Assembly: GCA_004835665.1 (NCBI GenBank)
Contig: RBKR01000018.1
Coordinates: 806,001-870,000 of the forward strand
Source of the DNA: Phoma sp. XZ068
Taxonomy: Eukaryota; Ascomycota; Dothideomycetes; Pleosporales; Didymellaceae
Direction: 5' to 3'
DNA length: 64,000 bases
Shown: one piece after another, positions 1-10,310 of the stretch
Position numbering within the stretch: the stretch's first letter is position 1
Layout: every line of letters starts with the position of its first letter
The notes under the pieces: generated by a model
The model's database searches: none
Told to the model about the DNA's origin: nothing
The model's input: only the letters and a program-made list of their open reading frames with translations
Program-made: the position numbers and the translations under genes

Positions 1-134
1 AGCGTTAATTAAGCACATAAGACGTCCATTCCATTGCATCACAAGTATACATCAAATCAGCGTCCTCTCCGAATGCTATTTTCCCTCCCTGTCCCAAAAC
101 AAAACAGTTAGAATAGCAAGACATATGACTATAA

Positions 135-2072
135 TTACCACCGCTTCCTGACAATCTCGACAGTCTCCCGACGGATAACAGTCTCACTTTCTCCTCCCCA
201 GGCGCGTCGTACTTGTCCGCGTACATCGTCGTGAGGGTGCCTGTCGTTGGATGATCTGTCGCGAGATCGGGCGACTTGGTGCTCCGGGTCTGACGAAGAT
301 GAAGAGGCGGACGACTCGCGGCGGGAGGAGTTGTCGTGTGCGTTACGCTTGACGAGCTGCTTGTCTTTGTTTTTACTTCCGTTCTTATTATTGTCTTTGC
401 TGTCGGATGCGCTGCTTGATGGTGAGCGATGTCGGTTGCTGGTGTGAGAGTGGGAGCGGTCGCGGGTTGTGTGTTCGGACTCGTGTTCAAACGGGCCACG
501 TGGTGGTGAATGAGGAGGCTTTATGTTATGGGAGTGGGAGTGGGAGTGAGAGCGGCCGCGGGTGGTGCGGTCGGATTTTTGGGAGGAGTCGGAGTGGTGG
601 TCAGAGTGGTAGGCTTGCGAGGTTGAATGGCTTTGTGAGTGTACTGACGGAGAGCGTGAGCTTCGATGGCGAGATGTGTTTCTGCTGTGTTTTGAGGTAT
701 TGGATTGCGTGTGGCTTGTCTCGGACGAAGAGGCTTCTTTGGCGTGTGATGGAGTGTGGTGGCGATGCCTGCTATTGCTCTGATCATGGCTCCTGCTCCT
801 GCTTCTGGTCCTGCTCCTGCTTCTGCTCCGGCTCCTGTTCATATTCTTGCTCTCATGCTTGCTTGTCGTCTGTGTTCGATCGCTCCGCTCAGACTCATAC
901 CCCTCGTCACGCGATGAAGGGGCACGGTGTCTGCTCCTGCTGCGCCTAACACTCTTGCGGTCATTCGTACTCTTACTCTTACTTATTGTCTGTTTGTGAT
1001 CAGTCCGCTCAAACTTGTACTCTTTCTCGTCACTCGACGAACGGTCACGGTGCTTGCTCCTGTTTGTCCTTGTCGTCTGCGTACGGTTACTTTGTTCAGA
1101 CTCGTACTCAGACCTCTCGTGACGCGATGGAGCACGATGTGTGCTCCTGCTCTCGGTCCTGCTTGTCTTATGCATGCGACGGCCGTGGTCAGAACGATAC
1201 TCCTTCTCGTATTCTAACAGACGCTGTTGATGTCTGCCTGTGCTCTTGTTCTTGCTCTGGTCCTTGCTTGTATTCTGTCGGTGATCACTTCGCTCAGACT
1301 CGTACCCGGAAGACTCCGACTCCGATTCAGATTCGGACTCAAACTCAGACTCAGACTCAGACTCGGACTCAGACTCAGACTCAGACTCTGACTCTGACTC
1401 CTCATCCGACGAATCTTGCCTCTGACTCTTACCCTTCCTACTGCCCTTCCTCTGCCTGCTCTTCTTCCTCCCCTCAATCATTCTACTCACAGGGTACGCC
1501 GGTCCAGCCTGTCCCTCCAACGGGTCCTGGTCGATGGGCACCGAGTGCGAGTATTTCCCGTCAATAAATATCTTCTTATGCGTAGCCGCATGGCGAATAA
1601 CATTCTGCTGCGCCGGCTTACTGATATGGACCTCCGGTTCCTGCTCATGAACATGCACATCCCGCGGCTTATCCTCAATCATCCTGACTTCCGACTTCGA
1701 CCCCTTCACATGCACATCGTCATCATGCGGACGATCCCGCAGCATTAGCTGCCGCGCTCTCCGCCTCTCAGACGTATACTCGACCCGTTCTCCCGTGTCG
1801 AGGTCAAAGTCCCAGCCCCGGTTGTGCATTTCGTCGAGCAGCATGTTTGCGCTGTGCCGCCAGCCAACCATGCCCCAGTTGCTGGATGCGCGGTGCATTA
1901 TCTCGTAGTACGCGCGGTAGAGCTCGTCGTCGTCGCGGATGGCAACATCGTATTCTCTCCAGTGCCGGTAGTCGCGTGGGAAAAAGGCGAGCGTGGAATG
2001 GCGGTGCCAGGTGTATCGAGGGGTGACGATCCATGGGGCAACTACCAAGGTATGGTAGCAATAGCCCCACAT
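135..2072 (-). CDS. RS/SE-repeat low-complexity hypothetical protein, 645 aa
   Basis: Single uninterrupted frame from ATG at 2072 to TAA at 135. The first ~200 residues have ordinary composition, with many Trp, Tyr and His, including an Arg/Tyr/Trp-rich segment (about 30-75). A Lys/Arg stretch follows, then an acidic Ser-Glu run (221-253), degenerate repeats built on YESERSD...QTTSK...RSRSRHRAPSS (about 255-430), and an Arg-Ser/His-Ser rich tail to the end. The tail looks like the RS domains of splicing or nuclear-speckle proteins, but there is no RRM or other recognisable domain, so the role is unknown. The next gene on the same strand (3565-4575) has a similar plan: an ordered N-terminal part, a short Val-His acidic motif (EVHV or EVHI), then a highly charged tail. 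The long open frame argues that it is real; low complexity lowers confidence in any homology. Confidence 0.65.
   Translation of the reverse strand: MWGYCYHTLVVAPWIVTPRYTWHRHSTLAFFPRDYRHWREYDVAIRDDDELYRAYYEIMHRASSNWGMVGWRHSANMLLDEMHNRGWDFDLDTGERVEYTSERRRARQLMLRDRPHDDDVHVKGSKSEVRMIEDKPRDVHVHEQEPEVHISKPAQQNVIRHAATHKKIFIDGKYSHSVPIDQDPLEGQAGPAYPVSRMIEGRKKSRQRKGSRKGKSQRQDSSDEESESESESESESESESESEFESESESESESSGYESERSDHRQNTSKDQSKNKSTGRHQQRLLEYEKEYRSDHGRRMHKTSRTESRSTHRAPSRHERSEYESEQSNRTQTTRTNRSKHRDRSSSDEKEYKFERTDHKQTISKSKSTNDRKSVRRSRSRHRAPSSRDEGYESERSDRTQTTSKHESKNMNRSRSRSRSRTRSRSRSHDQSNSRHRHHTPSHAKEASSSETSHTQSNTSKHSRNTSRHRSSRSPSVHSQSHSTSQAYHSDHHSDSSQKSDRTTRGRSHSHSHSHNIKPPHSPPRGPFEHESEHTTRDRSHSHTSNRHRSPSSSASDSKDNNKNGSKNKDKQLVKRNAHDNSSRRESSASSSSSDPEHQVARSRDRSSNDRHPHDDVRGQVRRAWGGESETVIRRETVEIVRKRW
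783..1310 (-). repeat. Degenerate coding repeats (YESERSD-type units)
   Basis: Inside the RS/SE protein, the motif Y-x-x-E-R/Q-S/T-D/N followed by Q-T/N-T/I-S/R and an Arg-Ser-rich stretch recurs at residues about 255, 321, 350 and 390. The spacing is uneven (66, 29 and 40 residues), so these are degenerate internal repeats rather than a clean tandem array. Confidence 0.6.
1314..1412 (-). repeat. Ser-Glu dipeptide repeat tract
   Basis: A six-base microsatellite-like tract encodes about 15 Ser-Glu dipeptides, with one Phe interruption. On the plus strand it reads as repeated gactca/gactcg hexamers. Such tracts change length easily between strains. Confidence 0.8.
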
Positions 2073-3564
2073 TGTGCTGGGTTCTGTAATGTGTGGGCGT
2101 GTTATATGTAGTCAGGTGCTTGAAGTTTGCGAGATACCTGAACAGGATGTGTGTTGTGGAATGCGAAAGAAGGGGCACCGGCAATATTTATGTCGGCACA
2201 TCGTGTGCAGGTCAATGGCTGTTCACCGCATGGTTCTTCAATGCAATCATGATATCGTGAAGGATGGAAATTGGTGTGACTGCAAGATGATGCCGATGGT
2301 TTGCCCGTGGGATTCTTCACCGTTTCCCCTGGAGTGGTCGAAAACTCGAGGTCACTATATGCGGTCTTCCCAGTAGCTTTGAAAGGGGTGCCGAATAGAA
2401 GTCAGAACGTACCGCTTGATTGCGAGCTGAACCTGGATCAAAGCATTGGAGGGACAGACTATGAGCACTCGCGATGAATGGAAAATTTACGTCAAATGCG
2501 GAAGGACCAAACATGGGGAGGTATGGACCCGTCAAGGACAACAAGGCTTCGCTTCGCCTGAATATCATGAAATTACGAAGAGAACAAGAATAAGACACAT
2601 CTTTGATTGAACGAAGTAGTTAACGTCGCTAACGTCGCTAACGTCGCTAACGTCGCTAACGTCGCTAACGTCGCTAACGTCGCTATAAGAGGTGGCTATT
2701 CTCTATCCGTGATCCTCCGTGCGAAGCACTGCCCATTCGTTTAAGATCCTGGGTGTAGGGAGAGGCACAGTACATAAAGGCCGCTTTGTTAGGTCAACAA
2801 AATTACCCTACACGTTCGCTGACACAACAATTGTAAAGTAACGCTCATGTTTTTCTAGTACTACACTTGTAAGTTATCTGTTCAGTAACGCCCCTGAGAA
2901 AGCTGCCGTCGACTATCATTACAGTAAGGAGCGAGCATATCGCGCGTCCAATAAAACACCAAGTACTTCTGCCTCCGCGATCAATGTCACTGTGAAGCTA
3001 CGCTCTGACGGGCAAAAAAGATGGAAATGCATATATGACTTACTAGTGCCGCTGTAGAAATTGGCTCTCTTGATGTTCTTTTCTTAACTACTCAAGTATA
3101 CGATTACATTTGACTATATAACATCGCACACAGCCTCTCTTAACGCAGATAATCGCTACTAAGCCATAATTGACCAGGCAACAGATTGCAAAAGAAGTCC
3201 ATAACCCTCGACGGAGCTTAGCAAAAATATATTCTCTAGAGTACTTCAACCATCTTTATAAAGAATGTGTTATTCCTTGCCCGTTTACAGGAATATAGAA
3301 ATTAAGTTCCCTCATTAGCTTGTTGAGTCCCACCGTAACCGGTATATATCTGCATATTTGTTGGGGAAAGGGGTAACTACCAACAGTCTCCCACGCACAG
3401 CCCATTCAAAGCCAGACATCATAACTCACATCAAGAATGATATTATGAACATCTACGACGCGGCATCTTCCTATGCTGGCCTCTCGCATTCAAATCAGTG
3501 TATAAATTCTAACTATACCAGATTAACCTGGTTCTTCTTAGTAGATTTAATCATCACTACCAAC
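2073..3564. other. Intergenic, 1.5 kb, with minisatellite
   Basis: No convincing gene. The only structured element is the 9-bp tandem repeat at 2621-2683. The part after about 2700 is AT-rich, with scattered short frames of no coding character. It probably holds the promoter of the minus-strand gene ending at 135 and the 3' flank of the gene ending at 3565. Confidence 0.6.
2621..2683. repeat. 9-bp minisatellite, seven perfect copies
   Basis: The unit TAACGTCGC is repeated seven times without a mismatch, followed by a decayed partial copy. It lies in non-coding DNA between the two low-complexity genes. It is not the fungal telomere unit (TTAGGG). Confidence 0.95.
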
Positions 3565-4575
3565 CTACTTCCTCTTCTTCTTCTCCTTTTGGCCCTTCGC
3601 CTTCGCCTTCTCACCCTTCTCACCCTTCTCACCCTCCTCACCCTTCTTCTTCTTCTTCTTCTTGATCTTCTTGCCTTCGCCTTTCTTTCTCGGCTGCAAC
3701 TCAGCATCTTCGGCCTGAGGAGAAGATCGCGGAGCAGCGCCAGACCGCTCGAGATGCGTATTTCGACTCTTCTGCTTATGACTCTGGACATGCACCTCTT
3801 CCTCCGACTCATAGACGTGTACAACCTCCGGCTGGGAGCGACGGAAATCGGTTTTCTTTGCATCACTATATAGATATACGTCTTGTTGCTGTGGTGGCGG
3901 TTGCTGCGGTGGTGGAGCAGATGGTTTCGGTAGCTCCGTGACGACTCTCGCTTCCCGTGCAGGATCAGAGTCACGTAGTCGAAGCTCTGCCTCGATGTTT
4001 GACTCGGTCCTGGTGTAGTCTTGCACTTCCCGGAAATCAGTGAGCGACGTTATGAGTTCGCGGACGGTTTCGAGGATACGACGCAGCTCGGCGCTGGACC
4101 ATATTCGTACAAAGTCTCGGCTCCAACTGTGTGGGCGATTAAGAAATTGAAGGCGATGGGTATCTGGCAGACCAGGCGCACTAGATCCGCTGGCATCATG
4201 GCGAGATGGGCTGGGTGATTGTCTGTTCTGGGTACGATAGCGTGGAGGCGGAGTCCCGGGTGCTGTTCGATCTGCGACTATGATTTCAGGATCACTTATT
4301 GTCTGAGCCAGAGCTCCTCGGAAGCGTCCACGATTGTAGGGGCCACAGCCTTGGTCACGGTCATCCTGAGAGTAAGATTTCCTGCCTGTGTTCATAATGT
4401 AAGAGATTCGGTACAACGTGTCGCCCATTGCAAGATGGCGCCGTGATAGAGGAAAACTATAGCTGATGACGTTCCGAATATAGGTTCCCAGACGCTGCAT
4501 ATCATCTCGCGGCATTCGAAGAAGTTCGTCACTGCTCATTGGATGGCGCATGGCATAGTTGCTTGGTTGAAACAT
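3565..4575 (-). CDS. Hypothetical protein with Lys-rich tail, 336 aa
   Basis: Open frame from ATG at 4575 to a stop at 3565. The first ~230 residues are of normal complexity (MFQPSNYAMRHPMSSDELLR at the start) with no domain I recognise. A Pro/Gln-rich linker (PPPQQPPPQQQ) follows, then an acidic VHVYESEEEVHV motif, and a C-terminal tail of about 45 residues of Lys/Glu/Gly (KKKKKKKGEEGEKGEKGEK). The tail could be a nuclear or nucleolar retention signal; that is inference. The charged design and the Val-His motif recall the neighbouring RS/SE gene on the same strand, and they may be distant tandem relatives. No splice sites are needed for an open frame, but an intron in the linker cannot be excluded. 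Confidence 0.6.
   Translation of the reverse strand: MFQPSNYAMRHPMSSDELLRMPRDDMQRLGTYIRNVISYSFPLSRRHLAMGDTLYRISYIMNTGRKSYSQDDRDQGCGPYNRGRFRGALAQTISDPEIIVADRTAPGTPPPRYRTQNRQSPSPSRHDASGSSAPGLPDTHRLQFLNRPHSWSRDFVRIWSSAELRRILETVRELITSLTDFREVQDYTRTESNIEAELRLRDSDPAREARVVTELPKPSAPPPQQPPPQQQDVYLYSDAKKTDFRRSQPEVVHVYESEEEVHVQSHKQKSRNTHLERSGAAPRSSPQAEDAELQPRKKGEGKKIKKKKKKKGEEGEKGEKGEKAKAKGQKEKKKRK
3568..3690 (-). repeat. Simple-sequence tract encoding Lys/Glu/Gly tail
   Basis: Pyrimidine-rich 9-base units (cacccttct and variants) on the plus strand encode the GEKGEKGEK and poly-Lys stretches of the hypothetical protein. This is expansion-prone simple sequence. Confidence 0.75.
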
Positions 4576-5000
4576 TTTTTTCCGGTAGACTTGTTGTGTA
4601 TTGTACGGGTGGCAAGATTCGTAGTAACAAGTTTGCTTTGCCGTGGCCGCAAATGCCGCGAGATCGATCGTGCTTTTCTACATGTTAGTGCAAGTGATCT
4701 GAGATGTACTTCACCACAGCGTCACAGTCATCTGCATGACAGCAAGTAAGGACTCGTTTGTACAACGCGTTGATGCAGTATCTGTGATGTAAGTAGTGAC
4801 ATGTAATCAGAATGCTATTGAATATCTGACCAAGCGTCAGTAGGCTTGCGTACTTGGTAATAGCAGTGTCGAAGCTGTTTGTGAATGCTGCAGTGCCATG
4901 TGAGCGCCATGGAGTACTGCTGATTGCTGATTCAGAATGTATGAAATCATCTGGGTATTTCGCAGGGTATTATTCGCTATATTTGTGCGGAGTTGTACGC
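4576..5000. other. Intergenic between two minus-strand genes
   Basis: About 425 bases upstream of the Lys-rich-tail gene and downstream of erg20. No gene or clear motif seen. Confidence 0.5.
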
Positions 5001-6094
5001 TTATTTGCTGCGCTTGTAGATCTTCTTGAGGAAAGCCTCGAAGACCTCCTTCTTCAAGCCTTCGCTTTCGTCAACCTTTTCGATCCTCGACCTGATCTCA
5101 GCGACACGCTCCTCTTCCCACTGCTCGTAAAACTTCTGCAGCTCGAGCTCGTGGTAGAGGGCCTTGACCTTGGCCTCCTTGGCAGAGTCCTTCTGGCCGT
5201 AGTTGTCCTCGAGGACCTTGCGCTGTTCCGGTGTGACCTTCTTCAGGGCCTGGTTGACAAGCCACGAGCACTTGTTGTCCTGGATGTCGGTGCCGATCTT
5301 ACCGAGGGTCTCGGGGTCGGCGAAAGCATCGAGGTAGTCGTCCTGAGCCTGGAAGTACTCGCCCATGGGGATCAGGATGTCGTGTGCGGTTTGCAGGTTC
5401 TTTGGTGTTGCGTGGCCGTTGTAGTGAAGAGCCAGGGCTACAGAGAGGTAGAAGGAGTAGTAGGCAGTCTTGTAGATGACGATGAAAGTGAACTTCTCGA
5501 GGCTGAAGTTGTCGAGGTTGACGTCGTCCTCGGGAGCGGTGAGCAGATCACACAGCTGGCCGCATTCAGTCTGGAAAGTGACCTCGTGGAACAGCTCGAC
5601 CATGTCGATATAGCTCTTCTCCTGGCGGAAGTGCTTCTTCAACAGCAGGTAGATGGAAGCCTCGAGCATGAAGGCATCGTTGATGGCGATCATGCCAACC
5701 TTGGGTGCAAGGTACCAGCAGGGGTTGCCACGGCGGGTCTTGGAGGAGTCCATGATGTCGTCCGAGACGAGGAAGAAGGCCTGCAGGAGCTCGATCATCC
5801 AACCGAGGAGGGCCGGGCGGAAGTACTCCTCCGAGTTGGGGTCCAGCGTCTCATTGCGGAGGATGGAGACGGTGTCGATGACTGACATACCACGGTTGCA
5901 TTTTCCACCGACTGTGTTGTAGTCGAGAGACTGGAGGAGGGTGAGCATGTGACTTGGTGCCGTATGGTTCAGGGCAGTACCTTTGTGAACCAATCAAGGG
6001 ACTGCTGGGGGAGCTTGTAGGCTTTGCAGTGGTCCTGGAGGTCAGCCACAATGCGCGGCCAGACGCTCTCAAACTCCTTCAGTGTGGTAGGCAT
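5001..6094 (-). CDS. erg20: Farnesyl diphosphate synthase (ERG20)
   Basis: Condenses dimethylallyl and geranyl diphosphates with isopentenyl diphosphate to give farnesyl diphosphate, the cytosolic branch point to sterols, prenylated proteins, dolichol, ubiquinone and heme A. Two exons: 5981-6094 (38 codons from MPTTLKEFESVWP) and 5001-5930; the 50-base intron 5931-5980 (gtactg...ctccag) joins DWFTK to SLDYNT exactly as in the family. The product is 347 aa, the usual length. First Asp-rich motif DDIMD at about 95-99 followed by SKTRRG; the FF pair at the fifth and fourth positions before it is the chain-length signature of farnesyl-specific enzymes. The second motif DDYLD lies near residue 237, and the protein ends in the basic KIYKRSK. 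It diverges from cdc23 with about 240 bases between start codons, so the two share a promoter region. Confidence 0.96.
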
Positions 6095-6333
6095 GCTGGT
6101 GCTCGGTGATTGCAGTCTTGTCAAACTTGGAACTGTAATGACAGCAATCGGCTCAGGGGTGGAGGGGCAGTGGTGGGACAAGGCGGTGAAGGCTGCTTGC
6201 CAATTTCCGCGGGGAGCGGCGCGACATTTTCCGACTTTGTTTGTTGGTGCCCCACACTCACGGCGGCCAGGGCCAACACCGACTACACACGTCGATGCGG
6301 TCATAGTCGACGTTGACGAGGCACCTCGACACC

Positions 6334-8358
6334 ATGAGCGCGCTCTCGCCGGCCGAAGAGGCGCAGCTGAAGGCGCAGCTGCAAGATGCTGTCGTCGCCT
6401 GCACCGAGCGCGGCCTCTACAATTCTGCAAAGTGGTGCGCTGCTCTCTGCTTGTCTGTGCCAGGTTGGCCGTGCTGATGTTGACCAAGGGCCGCAGAACT
6501 GCTCAACTCGCTGCCTGTCTCTGACGACGATGGCTCTGATACAGATATAGACTCGCCCATGTCCGGCCACACCCCGCCGCAGACTCCGGCGCACATCACC
6601 AGGGATGCGACGGAGCAGCGGCTCGAGGCACGTGAAGCACACAGGTTCCTCCTCGCAAAGACATACTTTGACTCTCGCGAATACGACCGATGCGCCGCCG
6701 TCTTCCTCCCAGCGCCGCTGCCCAAGGGCGCTGTCCCTGCGAGCTACTCTCCCACTGCAAAGGCGAAGACAGCGCCCAAAGGCAAGGCGCGCGCCAGCAC
6801 ATCGGCCGCCGCCACGTCGACCGCCGACCTGGTGGCAGGCCTGAGCCAGAAGTCGCTCTTCCTTGCCCTCTATGCCAAATTTATCGTTGGAGAGAGGCGC
6901 ATGAACGAAGACAGCGAGATGATCCTGGGGCCACAGGACGGCGGCGTCATGCTCAACAAGGAGCTGCCGGGCATATCCACTGTCCTTGAGCAGTGGTTCG
7001 CCCACCTCCCCAACAGTGGCCGACAGCCTCAGGGATGGCTGGAGTACCTCTACGGCATTGTGCTCGCCAAGGGCAAGAACGAGAAGTTGGCGACCGACTT
7101 CCTCCTGCAGAGTGTGCAGCAGTATCCATACAACTGGGGCGCATGGCAAGAGCTCACATCGCTGCTCGGCACGAATGAAGAGGTGAGAATGACACCAAAC
7201 TCTACAGTGGGCCTGACTGACCTCCTACAGCTCCAGGACCTCGCCCAGCAACTACCACAAAACTTGATGTCTTTCATCTTCCACATCACCACCTCGCAAG
7301 AACTATATCAAGTCAGCGAGTCGGTGCACCATTCTCTCACACAGGTCATGTCCATCTTCCCAACATCCGCCTTCTTGAAAACACAGCGCGCCCTACTGCA
7401 TTACCACAGCAAGGACTTTGACGAAGCCGAGCACATCTTCTCAGACCTACTCGTCACAGATCCATACCGTCTGGACCACCTCGACCACTACTCCAACATC
7501 CTCTACGTCATGGAGATGAGGCCAAAACTTGCCTTCCTTGCCCAGATAGCAACAGCGACGGACAAGTTCCGCCCAGAAACCTGCTGTGTAGTGGGCAACT
7601 ACTACTCACTAAAGTCAGAACACGAGAAAGCCGTCATGTACTTCCGCCGCGCTCTCACACTAGACCGCACCTTCCTCTCCGCATGGACACTCATGGGCCA
7701 CGAATTCGTCGAAATGAAAAACACCCACGCCGCCATTGAGTCCTACCGCCGCGCCGTCGACGTGAATCGAAAGGACTACCGCGCTTGGTATGGTCTCGGT
7801 CAGACATACGAGGTGCTGGAAATGCACTCGTACGCCCTCTTCTACCACCAACGCGCTGCTGCCCTACGACCTTACGATCCCAAGTTGTGGATGGCGGTTG
7901 GTCAGTGTTTTGGCAAGGTAGGCAAAGTGATGAACGGTATCCGCGCCTACAAGCGCGCGCTGGTAGCAGGCTCGTACTACGAGGCCGGTGCAGGGTCATC
8001 ATTTGGAAGCGGCGAAGCTGCTCTCGGAGGCGGCATCCTCGACCCAGAAGTACTCTATCAGATCGCCCTTCTCTATGAGCGCATTCGCAACATGGCCGAG
8101 TGCTCCGCATACATGGAGCTCGTGCTCGCACAGGAAGAGGGTCCAGAAGCGGACGATGTTGGCTCAGATGGCGGAGGAGGCGTTGGCGTGACGCCAACGA
8201 CGAGCAAGGCAAGGCTGTGGCTGGCACGATACGAGTATCAGCGCGGCATGTATCAGAGGGCGAGTGAACTGGCGAACGAATTATGTCAGGATAATTTCGA
8301 GGTGGAAGATGCAAAAGCGCTGATCCGCGACGTAAGAGCAAGGCAGGAAGCCAACTAG
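6334..8358 (+). CDS. cdc23: Anaphase-promoting complex subunit Cdc23/APC8
   Basis: TPR scaffold subunit of the nuclear APC/C ubiquitin ligase, which drives metaphase-anaphase transition and mitotic exit. Three exons: 6334-6434, 6489-7182 and 7231-8358. Intron 1 (6435-6488) joins NSAKW to AAELLNSLP, the conserved N-terminal text of fungal Cdc23. Intron 2 (7183-7230, 48 bases, gtgaga...ctacag) is open and in frame, but removing it restores NEE-LQDLAQQLPQNLM as in homologues. The product is about 640 aa. The C-terminal half carries consecutive TPR helices (AWTLMGHEFVEMKNTHAAIESYRRAV, then YRAWYGLGQTYEVLEM, then PKLWMAVGQCF), and an Asp/Ser-rich segment follows the N-terminal helix. A Gly/Ser insertion sits between late TPRs near GSSFGSGEAALGGG. 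Confidence 0.93.
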
Positions 8359-8535
8359 GTGCGAGACATGAGCGAACTTGATCTTTGAGTCGGTACGGTA
8401 CTTCGTAGAATATGCATTAGCGGCGTAAGGTATGATACCCAACTTTCCTTGAATTGGAACCCTTCGACCCTCATGCACAAATGTTGAACAAAAAGCAATC
8501 GCATTATAAGGGGTATCTCAATCGCAACAGCAATA

Positions 8536-10310
8536 CTAAATCATATCCTTCTTCTCGCGCCTACTGGATTCCTCGAAGCCGAAATCCAGTGGACTGTGCG
8601 ACTCGACAACATTGACCTCGGTATCGACTTTAATACCACCCAGCCCTCCCATCGTATGAACCCGAGTCAAGCTCTCCGCACTGTCCTTCCCTGTACTCTC
8701 CAGATCCTCACCATTCGCACTCACACTCCCCGCCTTCATCCTCCTATCCCGATCCGCATTAATAGTCGTAAGCAAATACCCATCCTTCGCACCATACGCC
8801 CTTGGCAAATCCGCCTCTCCGTCACCCGTCTTATTACTCGCCAGGGTTCCCCAGCCCTTCGCATTAACGCTTTGTCGGGCCGTTCCTGCGCCGTACGGGC
8901 GACTCCCGTAGCCGTACTGCGGGGCGCTGGTCTTGCGGGAGCCTCGGCCGTATGTGCTTCCTAGTACGGCGCGGAAGAGCGGTTTTAGACAGGGCAGGTT
9001 GCCGGCGACGATGCCCGTGTTGCATTCTACGACGGTCCAGATGGTGAGGTTGCGCGAGTCCCAGAGCCAGTCGCCTGTTTTGCCGTAGGATGGTAGGTAG
9101 GAGGTTTTTACTAGGGCTGCTGCTGTTGCGCTGGTATGCATTAGTACCATTCTACATGCCATTCTGCCCGCCATTCGACTACAAGCTGTCGAAGTAGGCG
9201 AAGCAGGGGACGAGCAAGTGGGGGGACGAGGGACATACAATACACCCAACCCAAGAATACAAATCAGACTCGACTTCTGCCTCTTATTCATCTGCAAGCT
9301 CCATAGCAGCGGAATAGGAATCACCAACGAAAACAGCAAATCCGTCGTAATATTCAGCGACACATTGACATACCCCAACGTCTTAATCGTATGCGCAGTC
9401 CAACACGTCGCTTTCACAGTCGGATCCCACTGCACCGCCAGATTCGTGCACTGCAGCACAATCGTGAAGAAACACGCCGTCGTGTAGACGGCCATGAAGA
9501 CCATGATGCCGATGATGATGCGTCGGTAGATGGTTTGCGCGGCGATTCGGAGGAGGAAGAAACCGACGGAGAGTTTTACGAGGCAGATGGCGACCAGGTA
9601 GATGGGTTGCGTGATGAAGTTGAGCTTGTAGCCGGTTGCGAAGTCCGCGGGAGGGATGTGTTGGATGTGGCGGCCGGCGCCGTAGTAGACTTCGGGGATG
9701 ATGAGGGTTTGGCCTACGATGCACTTGGGGTTGTTAGTGAGTTGTTCTGGTTTTGAGTTGTCTGCAGTCGATGGTCTGAACTGGAGGTGCATGAACTCTA
9801 TGCCGTTGACAACGATGCTCCTGAACATAAAGCTCTCGAATGCGATGCTTTTGAACTCGACGCTCTGGATGTGATGCTCTTGCGTGGCAGGAGAGGACGA
9901 TTACAAAAAGCTGGACGATAAGAAGCTCTGCGCACTTGGAAACCATCGTCCAAACTCCCGTGCTATAAAGCTACGCATCCAGTCCACTGATTCAGTGTGC
10001 AGCAAAAGTAGTGTATGGTCCCATTTTCACTTGTGCACTGAACTTTGTGTCCATGCACAAGGAAACTGTGGAAACTGAACGTCCAGAGTTGTGAAATAAG
10101 ACAAAAAGAAACGAAGGATCGACAACTTACCAATACCATGGCCGATATCATCACATAGTCGTCCCATCCCACATTGCGAATCATGTGGATCCTCACATAC
10201 AGCCTTGTGACCACAGTAATCAGGGCTGCGATCGTGACTGTAAGTGTGGCCCCGAGGATGGCTGGACCCTGGTCCTCGTATGCCATTTCCTGACTGCCTG
10301 GTGTTGCCAT
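8536..10310 (-). CDS. Rhodopsin-fold (Pth11-like) integral membrane protein 1
   Basis: Seven-helix fungal membrane protein of the Fung_rhodopsin/Pth11-like family (no CFEM domain visible), thought to be a plasma-membrane receptor for surface or nutrient cues; its ligand is unknown. Exons: 10131-10310 (start ATG 10310, MATPGSQEMAYEDQGPAILG), 9239-9723, 8536-9130. Intron 1 (gtaagt...cccaag) is long at 407 bases and joins WDDYVMISAMVL to CIVGQTLIIPEVYYGAGRH. Intron 2 (9131-9238, gtatgt...accag, with a CTAAT branch site) joins GLGVF to ATAAALVKTSYL. Family marks: WDDY after helix 1, YGAGRH loop, KLSVGFFLLRI, CxxxxxQWDPTVKATCW, and DWLWDSRNLTIWTVVECNTGIVAGNLPCLKPLFR. The cytosolic tail is long and polar. 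Product about 419 aa. Confidence 0.85.

Noticed and set aside
1314..1412. CRISPR-like direct repeats
   Set aside because: Hexameric coding microsatellite without spacers, in a eukaryotic genome.
407..1567. Several plus-strand frames rich in Cys/Ser/Thr
   Set aside because: They arise from the repeat bias of the RS/SE-coding minus strand; no independent gene features.
2621..2683. Telomere-like repeat
   Set aside because: The unit TAACGTCGC is not a telomeric unit and lies in the interior between genes; it is a minisatellite.
4854..5885. Long plus-strand open frame of 343 codons opposite erg20
   Set aside because: Antisense shadow of the erg20 coding exon; the Leu/Val/Glu-rich composition mirrors reversed codons, and the minus-strand protein is a perfect FPP synthase.
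6301..7149. Minus-strand frame of 282 codons
   Set aside because: Antisense of the cdc23 5' exons, spanning its intron and start without family resemblance.
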